A DNA stretch of 37,970 bases from an uncultured Prevotella sp. (lineage in GTDB: Bacteria; Bacteroidota; Bacteroidia; Bacteroidales; Bacteroidaceae): assembly GCA_937907705.1 (NCBI GenBank), contig CALCVP010000030.1:1-37970 (forward strand), written 5' to 3'. The position numbers and the translations under genes are program-made. Of the stretch, positions 8,079-16,501 are shown piece after piece (position 1 is the stretch's first letter; the number at the start of each line of letters is the position of its first letter). Under the pieces are notes generated by a model, which made no database searches, was not told where the DNA came from, and saw nothing but the letters and a program-made list of their open reading frames with translations.

Positions 8079-8174
8079 TCAGAACTAAAAACTTTACCTA
8101 TTTTCAGTGCAATCACTATGTTATAAAACATATATCAATGAATAAAAGCTATTTTTATCCACTTTTGTTTCATG

Positions 8175-8687
8175 CTATTTCAGCAATACTTTTTTTATTA
8201 TCCGCTCAAAATCATCCTTTTGCATGGCTCCAAGTTGCATGGTAGGATTACCCGTTACAGGAACGAAGAGAAAAGTCGGCACACTCTGTATGCCAAACAC
8301 ATCAGCCAATTCGGCCTCTTGGTCAATATCAACCTTATAGAAATCTATCTTTCCCGCATACTCCTTTGCCAATTCTTCAACAACAGGAGCTGTCATTTTG
8401 CAAGGTCCGCACCATGTAGCATAAAAGTCGATAATGGCAGGCTTTGTGCCATTGAACACCCACTCTTGTGGATGTTCTTTATAATTCATCACCCATTGCT
8501 GAAAATCTGTTGCAGAAATACTGTTTACCTTGCCAGCAACCGGTCGCTTTTCATTCGCGCCTTGCACGTTATTCACTACATGCTCACTTGGCTGCTGTTG
8601 ACGTGTCAGCTGCTTAGAATGCTTATTTTGTACACATCCTAACAGTAAAATCATGCCAATACAGGCTATCAACAATAATACTTTCAT
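8175..8687 (-). CDS. Thioredoxin-family lipoprotein
   Basis: A 170-residue thiol-disulfide protein. From the ATG at 8687 it starts MKVLLLIACIGMILLLGC, a lipoprotein signal with a lipid-attachment Cys at residue 18, so it is expected to sit in the periplasm on a membrane. A linker of about 45 residues leads to a thioredoxin fold with the WCGPC active site (residues 92-96) and the cis-Pro segment QSVPTFLFV. Start choice: the frame is open 11 codons further upstream (8720), but those codons spoil the signal peptide and AAAGAAA lies just before 8687. It lies 42 nt after the antiporter stop, so the two are probably co-transcribed. Its partner is unknown; classical bacterial thioredoxins are cytosolic, and an extracytosolic role in disulfide reduction or oxidative protection is inferred. 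Confidence 0.9.
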   Translation of the reverse strand: MKVLLLIACIGMILLLGCVQNKHSKQLTRQQQPSEHVVNNVQGANEKRPVAGKVNSISATDFQQWVMNYKEHPQEWVFNGTKPAIIDFYATWCGPCKMTAPVVEELAKEYAGKIDFYKVDIDQEAELADVFGIQSVPTFLFVPVTGNPTMQLGAMQKDDFERIIKKVLLK

Positions 8688-8729
8688 TTTCTTTATCGAT
8701 ATTTTATCTGATAAAAACATCCAATTACT

Positions 8730-10856
8730 TTACTTTCCCAGTTTTTTTCTAAACCAATCCAGCAGCAAGTTGTAGGCACTTCGCTGCTCATGGTGCTGCG
8801 GTTCTGCAAACGTCATTGCGTCTTGAGGTTCACCATATTGGTCAGGAAAGACAATCATCAGGCTCTTGCCAGAGAAGAAGCGTGTCAGTTCTTCTGGCAA
8901 TCGCTCTTGCGCCACCTTGTAAGATACGGTACCTTTACGGGCAGTTACCACCACAAACAAATGGTCTTCCTTAATGGTAGAGGCCAACTTTGGCAATTCA
9001 TTCCAGTGGTTCATTACCGTATATTCAGCTCTTACATTGGCATGTTTGTTTTGTATATAATCACTGATAAGCGTCAGCGTTTCCGGTTTAGCATGAAACT
9101 CTATCTTACACTCCAAATTTTCAGCCATGCGAGAAAGGCGTTCCAGCCAACGATAAAAGCCCGGTTCAAATTCTGCCCTTGAAGGTACTGCCACTTGAAT
9201 ACGCCTTAATGTGTTAAGCGGCTGTTCACAACGCACCAACATAATCTGCCTGTTCAAGCCGTTGAACAAGCTCTGTATAAATTCGCCCCAAAACTTTTTT
9301 GAAATCTCATGATGTATATGCATACCCATAATAATCTCAGAAGCATTGAACTCTTTAAACGCATGCTTGATGCCATTGGCTATATTGGTAGCTATTCTTA
9401 CTTGGCTCTGCATACGCACATCAGCCGCACTGGCTGCCTGAGCGAGGTTCTCCAGCAGCTGCTTGCCTTTATCTTGCATTGCCAAACGGTTTTCATCATC
9501 AAACACTACATTCAGACCTATCAACCCACGGTTCAGCTTTTGGTTGCGCATCATCATTGCCATATTGAGTAGTTTCTCTGCTGTTTCCGGATACTTGACT
9601 GGCAACAATATCTTTTCATCATCCCCATCATCTTTGGCTTGGCCTGTTTGCGTGCCATTGGTCAGCACAATAGAACGCGAAGCTTGCTCTGTTACCAACG
9701 AACCAATAACACAAGTAAATAGTATCATCATGACCACCCCATTCAACATATCATCATTCATCAGATAGCCCCCTTCCGGCAATTCCAACTTTATACCAAC
9801 CATTACAATGGCTATACTGCCAGCAGCATGAGCGGCAGTAAGACCAAACATCATATTTCCAGAATACAACGGATAGCGCAATGAGAACTGCATGATATAA
9901 GCAGCAATGGCCTTACCAAGAGTACCAAATACCACTAAGCAAAACACTATCAACAAAGTATGCCATCCCATGAAAAGCACACGCATATTAATCAGCATGC
10001 CCACACCTATCAAAAAATAGGGTATAAACAGCGCATTGCCTATAAACTCTATACGATTCATCAGTGGCGACACATGAGGTATGTAGCGATTGAGTATCAA
10101 GCCTGACAGAAATGCTCCAAAGACTCCTTCTATTCCTATCATAGAAGATACCGCTGCGCTCAGAAACATGACTGCCATAACAAAGATATACTGCATTACG
10201 GCATCTGAATAACGCCTGAGAAACCAACGCGTCAAACGTGGTATAAGGAATACACTAAATAGAAAGAAAAGCACAAATTTCAATATAAAAACAACCCAAA
10301 AGCCTATGCCCGTTCCTTCATTAAATGTTCCTACGATGGCTGCCAATACCACCAAAGCAATGGTAAGCGATATCATGGAGGCCCCCACACACAGTGTTAC
10401 ACTAACATGCTTCTGCAAACCATACTTGCAAACAATCGGATAGGCTATCAGCGTGTTGGACCCTAAGATACTGCCTAACAGCAAAGACGACAGCGCACTG
10501 TAATGAAGTACTGTCATACAAGCAGCAAATACGAGCAGGAAAGGAACAAAAAAGGTAAGCAACCCAAATACTATGACTCTCCAGCCATTGGCTTTTAGCC
10601 CTTGCATATCTATCTCAAGACCTGCCAAAAACATGATATAGTAAAGGCCCACCTTTCCAAACAGCTCAAAACTGCTGTCGCGCTCCAATATATTAAGGCC
10701 ATAGTGACCTATCAATACACCTGCCAATACCATGCCAATAATATGAGGTATGCGCAATTTACCCATGATAATAGGCGCAAAAAGAATGATACATAGTACC
10801 ACGAAAAATATCAAAGTGGGATCGGTAATAGGAAAACAATGCGAAATGTCAGGCAT
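8730..10856 (-). CDS. CPA2/KefB-type cation:proton antiporter with UspA-like C-terminus
   Basis: A 708-residue protein. Residues about 12-390 are a 12-13 helix Na+/H+ exchanger domain with family marks such as the GMVLAGVLIGHYGL helix, YYIMFLAGLEIDM and GVFGAFLSGLILNR. Residues about 420-705 are soluble and resemble two universal-stress-protein-like modules, as in other Bacteroidetes antiporters, which suggests nucleotide- or signal-controlled ion flux. It lacks the RCK/TrkA-N glycine-rich nucleotide fold of KefB and KefC, so the KefB name is not used. The transported ion (Na+ or K+) cannot be told from sequence. It starts 184 bp from asd, which is divergent, and is followed by the thioredoxin lipoprotein. 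Confidence 0.88.
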   Translation of the reverse strand: MPDISHCFPITDPTLIFFVVLCIILFAPIIMGKLRIPHIIGMVLAGVLIGHYGLNILERDSSFELFGKVGLYYIMFLAGLEIDMQGLKANGWRVIVFGLLTFFVPFLLVFAACMTVLHYSALSSLLLGSILGSNTLIAYPIVCKYGLQKHVSVTLCVGASMISLTIALVVLAAIVGTFNEGTGIGFWVVFILKFVLFFLFSVFLIPRLTRWFLRRYSDAVMQYIFVMAVMFLSAAVSSMIGIEGVFGAFLSGLILNRYIPHVSPLMNRIEFIGNALFIPYFLIGVGMLINMRVLFMGWHTLLIVFCLVVFGTLGKAIAAYIMQFSLRYPLYSGNMMFGLTAAHAAGSIAIVMVGIKLELPEGGYLMNDDMLNGVVMMILFTCVIGSLVTEQASRSIVLTNGTQTGQAKDDGDDEKILLPVKYPETAEKLLNMAMMMRNQKLNRGLIGLNVVFDDENRLAMQDKGKQLLENLAQAASAADVRMQSQVRIATNIANGIKHAFKEFNASEIIMGMHIHHEISKKFWGEFIQSLFNGLNRQIMLVRCEQPLNTLRRIQVAVPSRAEFEPGFYRWLERLSRMAENLECKIEFHAKPETLTLISDYIQNKHANVRAEYTVMNHWNELPKLASTIKEDHLFVVVTARKGTVSYKVAQERLPEELTRFFSGKSLMIVFPDQYGEPQDAMTFAEPQHHEQRSAYNLLLDWFRKKLGK

Positions 10857-10994
10857 AAACTATGATGTTTTTAGTTGAAGACAAAAGTGTATTTACGCTT
10901 TACAAAAGCAACCTTCACATAGGAATATACATTTAATTTATATGCAAAGGTGCAAAAAAAATATCAATTCTGCGATAAATAGTACAAAAAGTTG

Positions 10995-11002
10995 TACTTT
11001 TG
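10995..11002 (+). promoter_or_regulatory. -7 box of the asd promoter
   Basis: TACTTTTG fits TAnnTTTG. No good TTTG is seen 19-21 bp upstream. The inferred start near 11008 gives a leader of about 33 nt. Confidence 0.5.
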
Positions 11003-11040
11003 CACCACAAATACGTTAATTATATAAACTATTATAAAGT

Positions 11041-12051
11041 ATGAAAGTAGCAATTGTCGGTGCGAGTGGAGCTGTTGGACAAGAGTTCCTTCGCGTTCTT
11101 GCAGAGAGAAATTTTCCTATTGATGATTTAGTATTGTTTGGTTCGCAACGTTCAGCAGGCACTAAATACACTTTCAAAGGAAAAGAATATGAGGTAAAAC
11201 TTCTGCAACACAATGACGACTTTAAAGATGTAGACATTGCCTTTACATCTGCCGGTGCAGGCACTTCCAAAGAATTTGCAGCCGATATTACCAAGTATGG
11301 AGCCGTAATGATAGATAACTCCAGCGCTTTCCGCATGGACAAAGACGTGCCTTTGGTAGTACCTGAGTGCAACGCAGAAGACGCTCTTGACCGTCCACGT
11401 GGCATCATTGCCAACCCTAACTGCACCACTATCATGATGGTAGTAGTATTGCAGCCACTGGAGAAGCTTAGCCATATCCGTCGTATTCACATTGCCAGCT
11501 ATCAAAGTGCCAGCGGTGCCGGTGCAGCGGCTATGGCCGAATTGCAGCAGCAATACAAGGAAATCATTGACGGAAAGCCTGTTACCGTGAAGAAATTTCC
11601 TCATCAATTGGCTTACAATGTCATACCACAGATTGATGTTTTCCAGCCAAATGGCTATACCAAAGAGGAAATGAAGATGTTCAATGAGACACAAAAAATC
11701 ATGCATAGCGATGTTAAATGCTCTGCCATGTGTGTGCGTGTGTCATCTCTTCGTGCCCATTCTGAGTCTGTATGGATTGAAACTGAGCGCCCCATCAGCG
11801 TAGAAGAAGCTCAAAAGGCTATCGCTGCGGCTCCTGGTGTTACCCTGCAAGACGATCCTGACCACCTTGTTTACCCAATGCCACTTGAAACTGCGGGTAA
11901 AGATGATGTGTATGTAGGTCGTATCCGCAAAGACTTAGCTGATGAAAACGGTCTCACTTTCTGGCTCAGTGGTGATCAGATACGTAAAGGTGCAGCACTT
12001 AATGCCGTACAGATTGCCGAATACTTGGTAAAAGTAGGCAACATCAAATAA
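11041..12051 (+). CDS. asd: Aspartate-semialdehyde dehydrogenase
   Basis: A 336-residue NADP-dependent enzyme that reduces aspartyl phosphate to aspartate semialdehyde, the branch point to lysine/diaminopimelate, threonine and methionine. The NADP-binding loop GASGAVGQE is at residues 7-15. The catalytic Cys is C128 in the NPNCTT motif, and the SYQSASGAG segment (about 154-162) and the later LRAHSESV region carry substrate-binding residues, including the catalytic His. Length and order match the bacterial family. It is monocistronic: a promoter -7 box lies just upstream and a strong 17-bp stem terminator downstream. Confidence 0.96.
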   Translation: MKVAIVGASGAVGQEFLRVLAERNFPIDDLVLFGSQRSAGTKYTFKGKEYEVKLLQHNDDFKDVDIAFTSAGAGTSKEFAADITKYGAVMIDNSSAFRMDKDVPLVVPECNAEDALDRPRGIIANPNCTTIMMVVVLQPLEKLSHIRRIHIASYQSASGAGAAAMAELQQQYKEIIDGKPVTVKKFPHQLAYNVIPQIDVFQPNGYTKEEMKMFNETQKIMHSDVKCSAMCVRVSSLRAHSESVWIETERPISVEEAQKAIAAAPGVTLQDDPDHLVYPMPLETAGKDDVYVGRIRKDLADENGLTFWLSGDQIRKGAALNAVQIAEYLVKVGNIK

Positions 12052-12103
12052 GACAAATTGAACAGTACAACCCTTAGCAAGGGATAATATTACGAACAGG
12101 GAG

Positions 12104-12151
12104 AATGCCTATTCCAAAGTTTTCGATATGAAAGACTTTGGAATAGGCATT
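12104..12151 (+). terminator. Terminator of asd
   Basis: AATGCCTATTCCAAAGT (12104-12120) and its exact reverse complement (12135-12151) form a 17-bp stem with a 14-nt loop that can pair further. It is followed by a moderately T-rich stretch. Confidence 0.85.
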
Positions 12152-12257
12152 TCGTTTGTTAGAAACAAGTATTCTCATAAGCTGTTTCCAAGCACTTCCT
12201 ATTTTATTAATTTAGCTTTATTAACAGCATATTTCATTAGATACTAATTATTTTAGT

Positions 12258-12265
12258 TATCTTTG
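12258..12265 (+). promoter_or_regulatory. -7 box of the BlaI-like regulator gene
   Basis: TATCTTTG exactly fits TAnnTTTG. It would start transcription near 12271, leaving a leader of about 90 nt before the preferred ATG at 12362, or about 16 nt before an upstream in-frame ATG at 12287. Confidence 0.5.
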
Positions 12266-12361
12266 TAAAAAGAAAGACGAGCCATTATGCATGATAAAAC
12301 AACAGTTCATGATGCTTGTCTTATGCTAACTTTGAACATAAAGAATCTATCCATATTTACT

Positions 12362-12712
12362 ATGAAAACACTAACACCAAAAGAAGAAACCATCATGCAC
12401 CATTACTGGACGCATGGCACACTTCACATCAAGCAGCTGCAAGCTCTCTATGATGACCCGAAGCCGCATATCAACACACTGTCCACCATGGTGCATATAC
12501 TTGAAGACAAAGGATTTCTGAGGCACAAAGCGCTCTCAACCCGCAAGTTTGAGTACTATCCTGCCATCTCGTTGCAGCAATATAAAGACAGCACTTTGGC
12601 ACATGTCATCAATAAGTTTTACGATAAATCAGGCATTGCAGCTGTCTCTGCGCTCATCACCCGAAAGCTCATCACGATTGACCAATTAAAAGCATTGGTC
12701 GACAACGGATAA
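12362..12712 (+). CDS. BlaI/MecI-family transcriptional regulator
   Basis: A 116-residue winged-helix protein of the BlaI/MecI/CopY family. The LTPKEETIMHHYWTHG start and the IKQLQALYDDPKPHINTLSTMVHILEDKGFL stretch are the helix-turn-helix and wing, followed by the YYPAISLQQY transition and a C-terminal dimerisation region. Family members repress beta-lactamase, metal or other genes and are often inactivated by proteolysis. The start at 12362 is preferred because the family normally begins a few residues before LTPKEE; an ATG at 12287 would add 25 unrelated residues. No BlaR1-type sensor protease lies next to it: the following gene is a sugar isomerase on the other strand. Its target is unknown. 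Confidence 0.85.
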   Translation: MKTLTPKEETIMHHYWTHGTLHIKQLQALYDDPKPHINTLSTMVHILEDKGFLRHKALSTRKFEYYPAISLQQYKDSTLAHVINKFYDKSGIAAVSALITRKLITIDQLKALVDNG

Positions 12713-12880
12713 GCATAACGAAGAAATTTATTCATTAATACTCTCTAAATATTGAAGCAACAGTGCAGACTGAGTCTCGCCAAGCGTGGCAAAGACAACA
12801 AGAATGCCGCCTGTTGGCAACTAAAGAAAAGGAAACTTATCTAAATATATTTCCTATACAATCAATAAAAGAAATGAAAG

Positions 12881-12931
12881 TCCCAGACTCATGAATAGGC
12901 GACGCGAGTCACCTGTCGCATGGTCTGGGAT
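12881..12931. ncRNA. Candidate structured RNA or terminator
   Basis: TCCCAGAC and GTCTGGGA close the element (8 bp). Inside are CATG/CATG and GCGAC/GTCGC pairings with a single-base bulge, giving a layered hairpin of about 50 nt. On the plus strand TAAATTTTTA follows, so it may serve as a terminator for the BlaI-like gene, although it lies about 170 nt past its stop. On the minus strand GACTC and GAGTC could form an alternative pairing. No known RNA family was recognised. Confidence 0.4.
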
Positions 12932-12988
12932 AAATTTTTACTGTTACTTTTCTGCTACATCTTCCGATGCAAAAATCTATAACATGCA

Positions 12989-13021
12989 AAGAGCCGATAG
13001 CTACTGTGGCTACCGACTCTT
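12989..13021 (-). terminator. Terminator of the sugar isomerase gene
   Basis: AAGAG-CCGATAGCTA and its partner TAGC/CCGACTCTT arm make a stem of about 14 pairs with two mismatches and a tiny loop, placed about 120 nt after the isomerase stop on the minus strand. T-rich sequence follows on that strand. Confidence 0.55.
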
Positions 13022-13142
13022 GTCTTTATAGTAAGGTCTTGTGCTTTCCTGAGTGTTTATCTGTACAAGAAAGCGAATGGGGCTATTGCAAATAGAGACA
13101 TGCAAAAACCAGTCATGCAGTCTACACCTTATTCAGCATCTT

Positions 13143-14621
13143 TTAAGCAAAAGGATTCTCTGTAGGATAAGGCAGAGACTTGGGCTGATTGTAAGCTATG
13201 TCTTTGATACCAAGATACTTGAACACCTCAAAGAGTGTCTTGCCTACATGTGCAAAGGCCACTGCTCCGTGGTGTGGATAGCCCTTTTGGATAAGTACAT
13301 GGCGATAGAAGCGGCCCATCTCAGGGATAGCGAAAATGCCTATGCCACCAAATGAGCGTGTAGGAACGTCCAACACCTCACCTTCAGCGATATAAGAGCG
13401 CAGATTGCCCTCAGAGTCGCACTGCAAGCGGTAGAATGTAATCTGGCTTGGAGCAATGTCGCCTTCCAGAGTTCCGCGTGTAAAGTCTGGCTTTCCACCG
13501 TTCTCCAACAAGCGGTTCTGAATTAACTGATACTTGATGGCGCGTGTAGCACACATCTTGCACTGAGGTGTATTGCCACAGTGGAAGCCCATAAAGGTAT
13601 CGGTCAGTTTATAATCGTATTTCTTTACGATGTCTTCATCATAGATATACTTAGGCACTGAATTGTTGATATCGAGCAATGTTACGGTATCGTCAGAAGC
13701 ACACATGCCAATATACTCAGACAATGCACCATAAATATCCACCTCGCAAGCTACCGGTATGCCACGGCTTACCAAGCGACTGTTGACATAGCAGGGCTCA
13801 AAACCGAACTGACTTGGGAAGGCAGGCCAACACTTGTCGGCAAAAGCTACATACTGGCGAGAGCCTTTATGCTGCTCTGCCCAGTCGAGCAAGGTTAGCT
13901 CAAACTGTGCCATACGGCGACTTAAGTCAGGATAATATTTGCCTTCGCCCATTTCTTCTGCCATCTCTTTGCACACACCGTCAATACGTGGATCGTTTTC
14001 GTGCTGCTTATAAGCTACAAGCAGGTCGAGCTCTGAATTTTCCTCAATCTCTACACCCAACTCATAGAGGCCCTTGATAGGAGCGTTGCAAGCAAAGAAG
14101 TCTTGTGGACGAGGACCGAAAGTAATAATCTTCAAGCCTTTCAAGCCCAATATTACGCGTGCTACCGGCACAAAGTCTTTAATCATCTTGGCTACATCCT
14201 CTGCTGTGCCCACTGGATATTCAGGTATATAACCTTTCAGGTGGCGCATGCCAAGGTTGTAAGAGCAGTTAAGCATACCACAGTATGCATCGCCACGGCC
14301 GTTTATCATGTCGCCATCGCCTTCGGCAGCAGCTACGAACATGCAAGGTCCGTCAAAGTTTTTAGCTATCAATGTTTCCGGAGTCTCAGGACCGAAGTTA
14401 CCCAAGAATACCACCAATGCGTTGCAGCCAGCTTCTTTTACTTCGCTGACAGCCTTGAGCATATCCTGCTCATTCTCAACAGTAGTTTGGCAGTTGAACA
14501 GTTCGCCTTTGTATTCTTTTACAATATTTTCACGGCGCTGAGTAGACAGTGCAACAGGAAAGCAGTCGCGGCTTACGGCTATAATGCCCAGCTTGACTTG
14601 TGGAATGTTATTACTTACCAT
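13143..14621 (-). CDS. L-fucose/L-arabinose isomerase-family protein
   Basis: A 492-residue sugar isomerase-like protein. Supporting segments are the N-terminal GIIAVSRDCFP, the ACEVDIYGA motif (291-299), which carries Glu and Asp residues of the kind that bind Mn2+, the FHCGNTPQC segment, and the C-terminal PHHGAVAFAHVGKTLFE, whose His is expected in the metal site. True FucI enzymes are about 590 residues, so this belongs to the shorter branch common in Bacteroidetes. The substrate (an aldose such as fucose, arabinose or another) cannot be fixed from sequence. It has a clear promoter of its own (14668-14699) and no sugar-kinase or transporter neighbour, so it is not part of an obvious catabolic operon. 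Confidence 0.82.
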   Translation of the reverse strand: MVSNNIPQVKLGIIAVSRDCFPVALSTQRRENIVKEYKGELFNCQTTVENEQDMLKAVSEVKEAGCNALVVFLGNFGPETPETLIAKNFDGPCMFVAAAEGDGDMINGRGDAYCGMLNCSYNLGMRHLKGYIPEYPVGTAEDVAKMIKDFVPVARVILGLKGLKIITFGPRPQDFFACNAPIKGLYELGVEIEENSELDLLVAYKQHENDPRIDGVCKEMAEEMGEGKYYPDLSRRMAQFELTLLDWAEQHKGSRQYVAFADKCWPAFPSQFGFEPCYVNSRLVSRGIPVACEVDIYGALSEYIGMCASDDTVTLLDINNSVPKYIYDEDIVKKYDYKLTDTFMGFHCGNTPQCKMCATRAIKYQLIQNRLLENGGKPDFTRGTLEGDIAPSQITFYRLQCDSEGNLRSYIAEGEVLDVPTRSFGGIGIFAIPEMGRFYRHVLIQKGYPHHGAVAFAHVGKTLFEVFKYLGIKDIAYNQPKSLPYPTENPFA

Positions 14622-14667
14622 AATAAAATGTTTTTGTATGAATTTGTTTCATAGATTAAATACGCTG

Positions 14668-14699
14668 CAAATATACTATAATTTATTTGGAAAGGCAAA
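14668..14699 (-). promoter_or_regulatory. Bacteroidetes-type promoter of the sugar isomerase
   Basis: Minus-strand TATATTTG (14668-14675) and TTTG (14696-14699), 20 bp apart. The inferred start is near 14661, giving a leader of about 40 nt. Confidence 0.7.
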
Positions 14700-14775
14700 A
14701 AGCATGTGATTTTTTAGCGGCTCATAGCTTAAAAACAAGCTGTAACATAACGCCAAGTAGCGTATTCAAAGACAA

Positions 14776-14820
14776 AAGCTCTCTTCGTATCAGTCATTAT
14801 ATTTGAAACGGTGAGAGCTT
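14776..14820 (-). terminator. Possible terminator of the interrupted gene 14836-16317
   Basis: AAGCTCTC and GAGAGCTT (8 bp) enclose a 29-nt loop and are followed on the minus strand by TTGTCTTTG, 16 nt after the stop codon. Confidence 0.5.
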
Positions 14821-14835
14821 GTTTTCCAACTTTCC

Positions 14836-16317
14836 TTATATTGAAGTTCTAAATTCCCTGGCCAATTCTTTATAGATTTCCTTTATTGGCATAATATATG
14901 AAGTAGCTGAATAGCTGTGCAACTTCATGTCATATTCTACCTCTTGCCAATTACCACACACCTGAGCTTCTACCAGTTTACGGTCGTACATTACTTCAAT
15001 TTTAGGAAGCAGCTTTTCTGCACGCAGATTAAGTAGCTCACTGACTATAATTCCATTGATGCTATAATTGGTAAATTTAGCTGACGGTCCTGCTTCAATG
15101 ATATGGTCAATCAGTGTTTCAAACCATTCTATTACTTCTTGATACTTCTCAGGATAAGTAACAGTTATGCTTGACACAGCTTCTATCACATTCATTTTAT
15201 TATTGGTGCAGATACCTTGCTCAAGCATAAAGTCCATCAATGTCGGCAATGAATTCAGTCCAAGCTTGGCCAGTGTAGGAACTACCATCAGAGAAGCTCC
15301 ATCACCATAAAGAAAATCATATATATCGCTTGACTGCCTCAGAGTTTCAAGGGCAACGCCAAGAGAAGTTTCCACTGCACCTACCTCGCCAAGGAATATA
15401 ATAGAATGCATGATTATCTGGTCATAAACACCTGCCTGATCGCTTACTTCTCCATTCTTGCCATTTACCCGAAACAGTCCATACTTAACAGTCTGTTCAA
15501 GTTGTTTTCGCAGCTTGTCATGTGGCAATGCCAAAATTTTGTCTATATCGTTGTTCTGAAGTACCAAATAGCTGTCTGAAGATTCAAACAATTGTTCCAC
15601 TTCTGGAAACTCCGGCAGGGGCTTTTCCGAAGGATATGTTCCATGATAAGTGTACGGGAAATCCCCTACTTGATAATAACAAGGATAATGGGTTGTATCA
15701 TAACTGTCATCCTCGTCATTGTCATCTTCCATGTCATCATCATCGTCATCATCTTCCAACATAAACTCGTATTGGTCTGCAGTCAAGTGTTTTTTCATTA
15801 CAGACAAGTAACCGGAAAGTTCCAACTGAGTTTGTGCCACAAGAAAATGTTTGCCGTCCTTTCCATAATCATACTCAATGAGAGGTATATCATCTGTATC
15901 GTCTTCCAAAAAATACTGTGCAAGAGCAAATTCTTTACAAGGCTCAATACCTGCCTCTTCGGCAAAAGCTATTGCTCCCCACACCATGTTATGGGCTTCA
16001 TTGTAGCTGACTTCCTTTAAAGGGAACATCATGCTTAAATGGTCTAACAGTTCATTAAAGGTATCTTCTTCTCCTCTTAGCTGATAAAAGACATCTTTCA
16101 CACCTACGCACCATACATCTGTCAGATATGCACAATAACTTATTCTTCCGCCTGTATGCTCTCACGATACAACCACATATCCTTCGCCATGCTGGCTAAA
16201 GTTTGTGCTCATGAAACACTTTCCTATTTTGACGCTTCTCATCCGCTCACGAATAAAACGTGTAGGCGACAGGCTCTGCTGTCCACTCTGCTGCTGTTTT
16301 TTATTTTTCTTTACCAT
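14836..16317 (-). pseudogene. Gene of unknown function interrupted by an in-frame TGA at codon 52
   Basis: Read from ATG 16317 to the stop at 14836, one continuous frame of 493 codons has a single TGA at 16162-16164. Codons 1-51 start MVKKNKKQQQ and run through RFIRERMRSVKIGKCF to GEGYVVVS. After the TGA the frame goes on EHTGGRISYCAYLTDVWCVGVKDVFYQL with no other break. From memory, homologues read roughly VVVSR-K/E-HTNG here, so the TGA sits where Arg (CGA or AGA) is expected. An automatic start at GTG 16101 would give a 421-residue protein lacking this conserved front. Downstream are a GAIAFAEEAGIEPCKEF module (about 113-130 of the full frame), a strongly acidic tract of E and D (about 188-204) and a C-terminal helical region that may be HEAT-like. 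Other genes here use TGA as stop (mlaE, the TPR kinase). Function is unknown; this may be a recent nonsense mutation, read-through or a sequence error. Confidence 0.8.
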
Positions 16318-16322
16318 ATCGG

Positions 16323-16330
16323 CAAAGGTA
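16323..16330 (-). promoter_or_regulatory. -7 box upstream of the interrupted gene
   Basis: Minus-strand TACCTTTG fits TAnnTTTG but lies only 6 nt from the ATG at 16317, so the message would be nearly leaderless if this is the real promoter. No TTTG is found at the expected -33 spacing. Confidence 0.4.
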
Positions 16331-16477
16331 ATATTTTATATCCACATAATCCACTTATGCTATTTTTTTATTATCTCTACCATGATAACAGTGTAAAGAA
16401 ACAGATTTCAAGCTACACTATCACACGCATGGGCACATTCTTTTCAGCAATTATCCTTAAACACCACTTATTATTTG

Positions 16478-16485
16478 TATCTTTG
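16478..16485 (+). promoter_or_regulatory. -7 box of the lptB promoter
   Basis: TATCTTTG exactly fits TAnnTTTG; the -33 region is weak. Transcription near 16491 excludes an upstream in-frame ATG at 16475 as start. Confidence 0.5.
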
Positions 16486-16501
16486 CAGCGTATTAACAAT
16501 A

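Larger units (their letters stand above)
12052..12361. other. Intergenic region asd to BlaI-like gene
   Basis: This 310-bp stretch contains the asd terminator (12104-12151) and a -7 box TATCTTTG at 12258-12265 for the downstream regulator, with only a poor -33 (TTTC at 12232-12235). Nothing else was recognised. Confidence 0.6.
12713..13142. other. Intergenic region with two structured elements
   Basis: This 430-bp gap lies between the BlaI-like gene (+) and the sugar isomerase (-), which converge. It holds a compact bulged hairpin at 12881-12931 and a long hairpin at 12989-13021, described separately. No convincing ORF was seen. Confidence 0.6.

Noticed and set aside
16162..16164. Selenocysteine at the in-frame TGA
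   Set aside because: The position is expected to be Arg in homologues, no redox motif surrounds it, no SECIS-like hairpin was evident just downstream, and no selenoprotein machinery is in the window.
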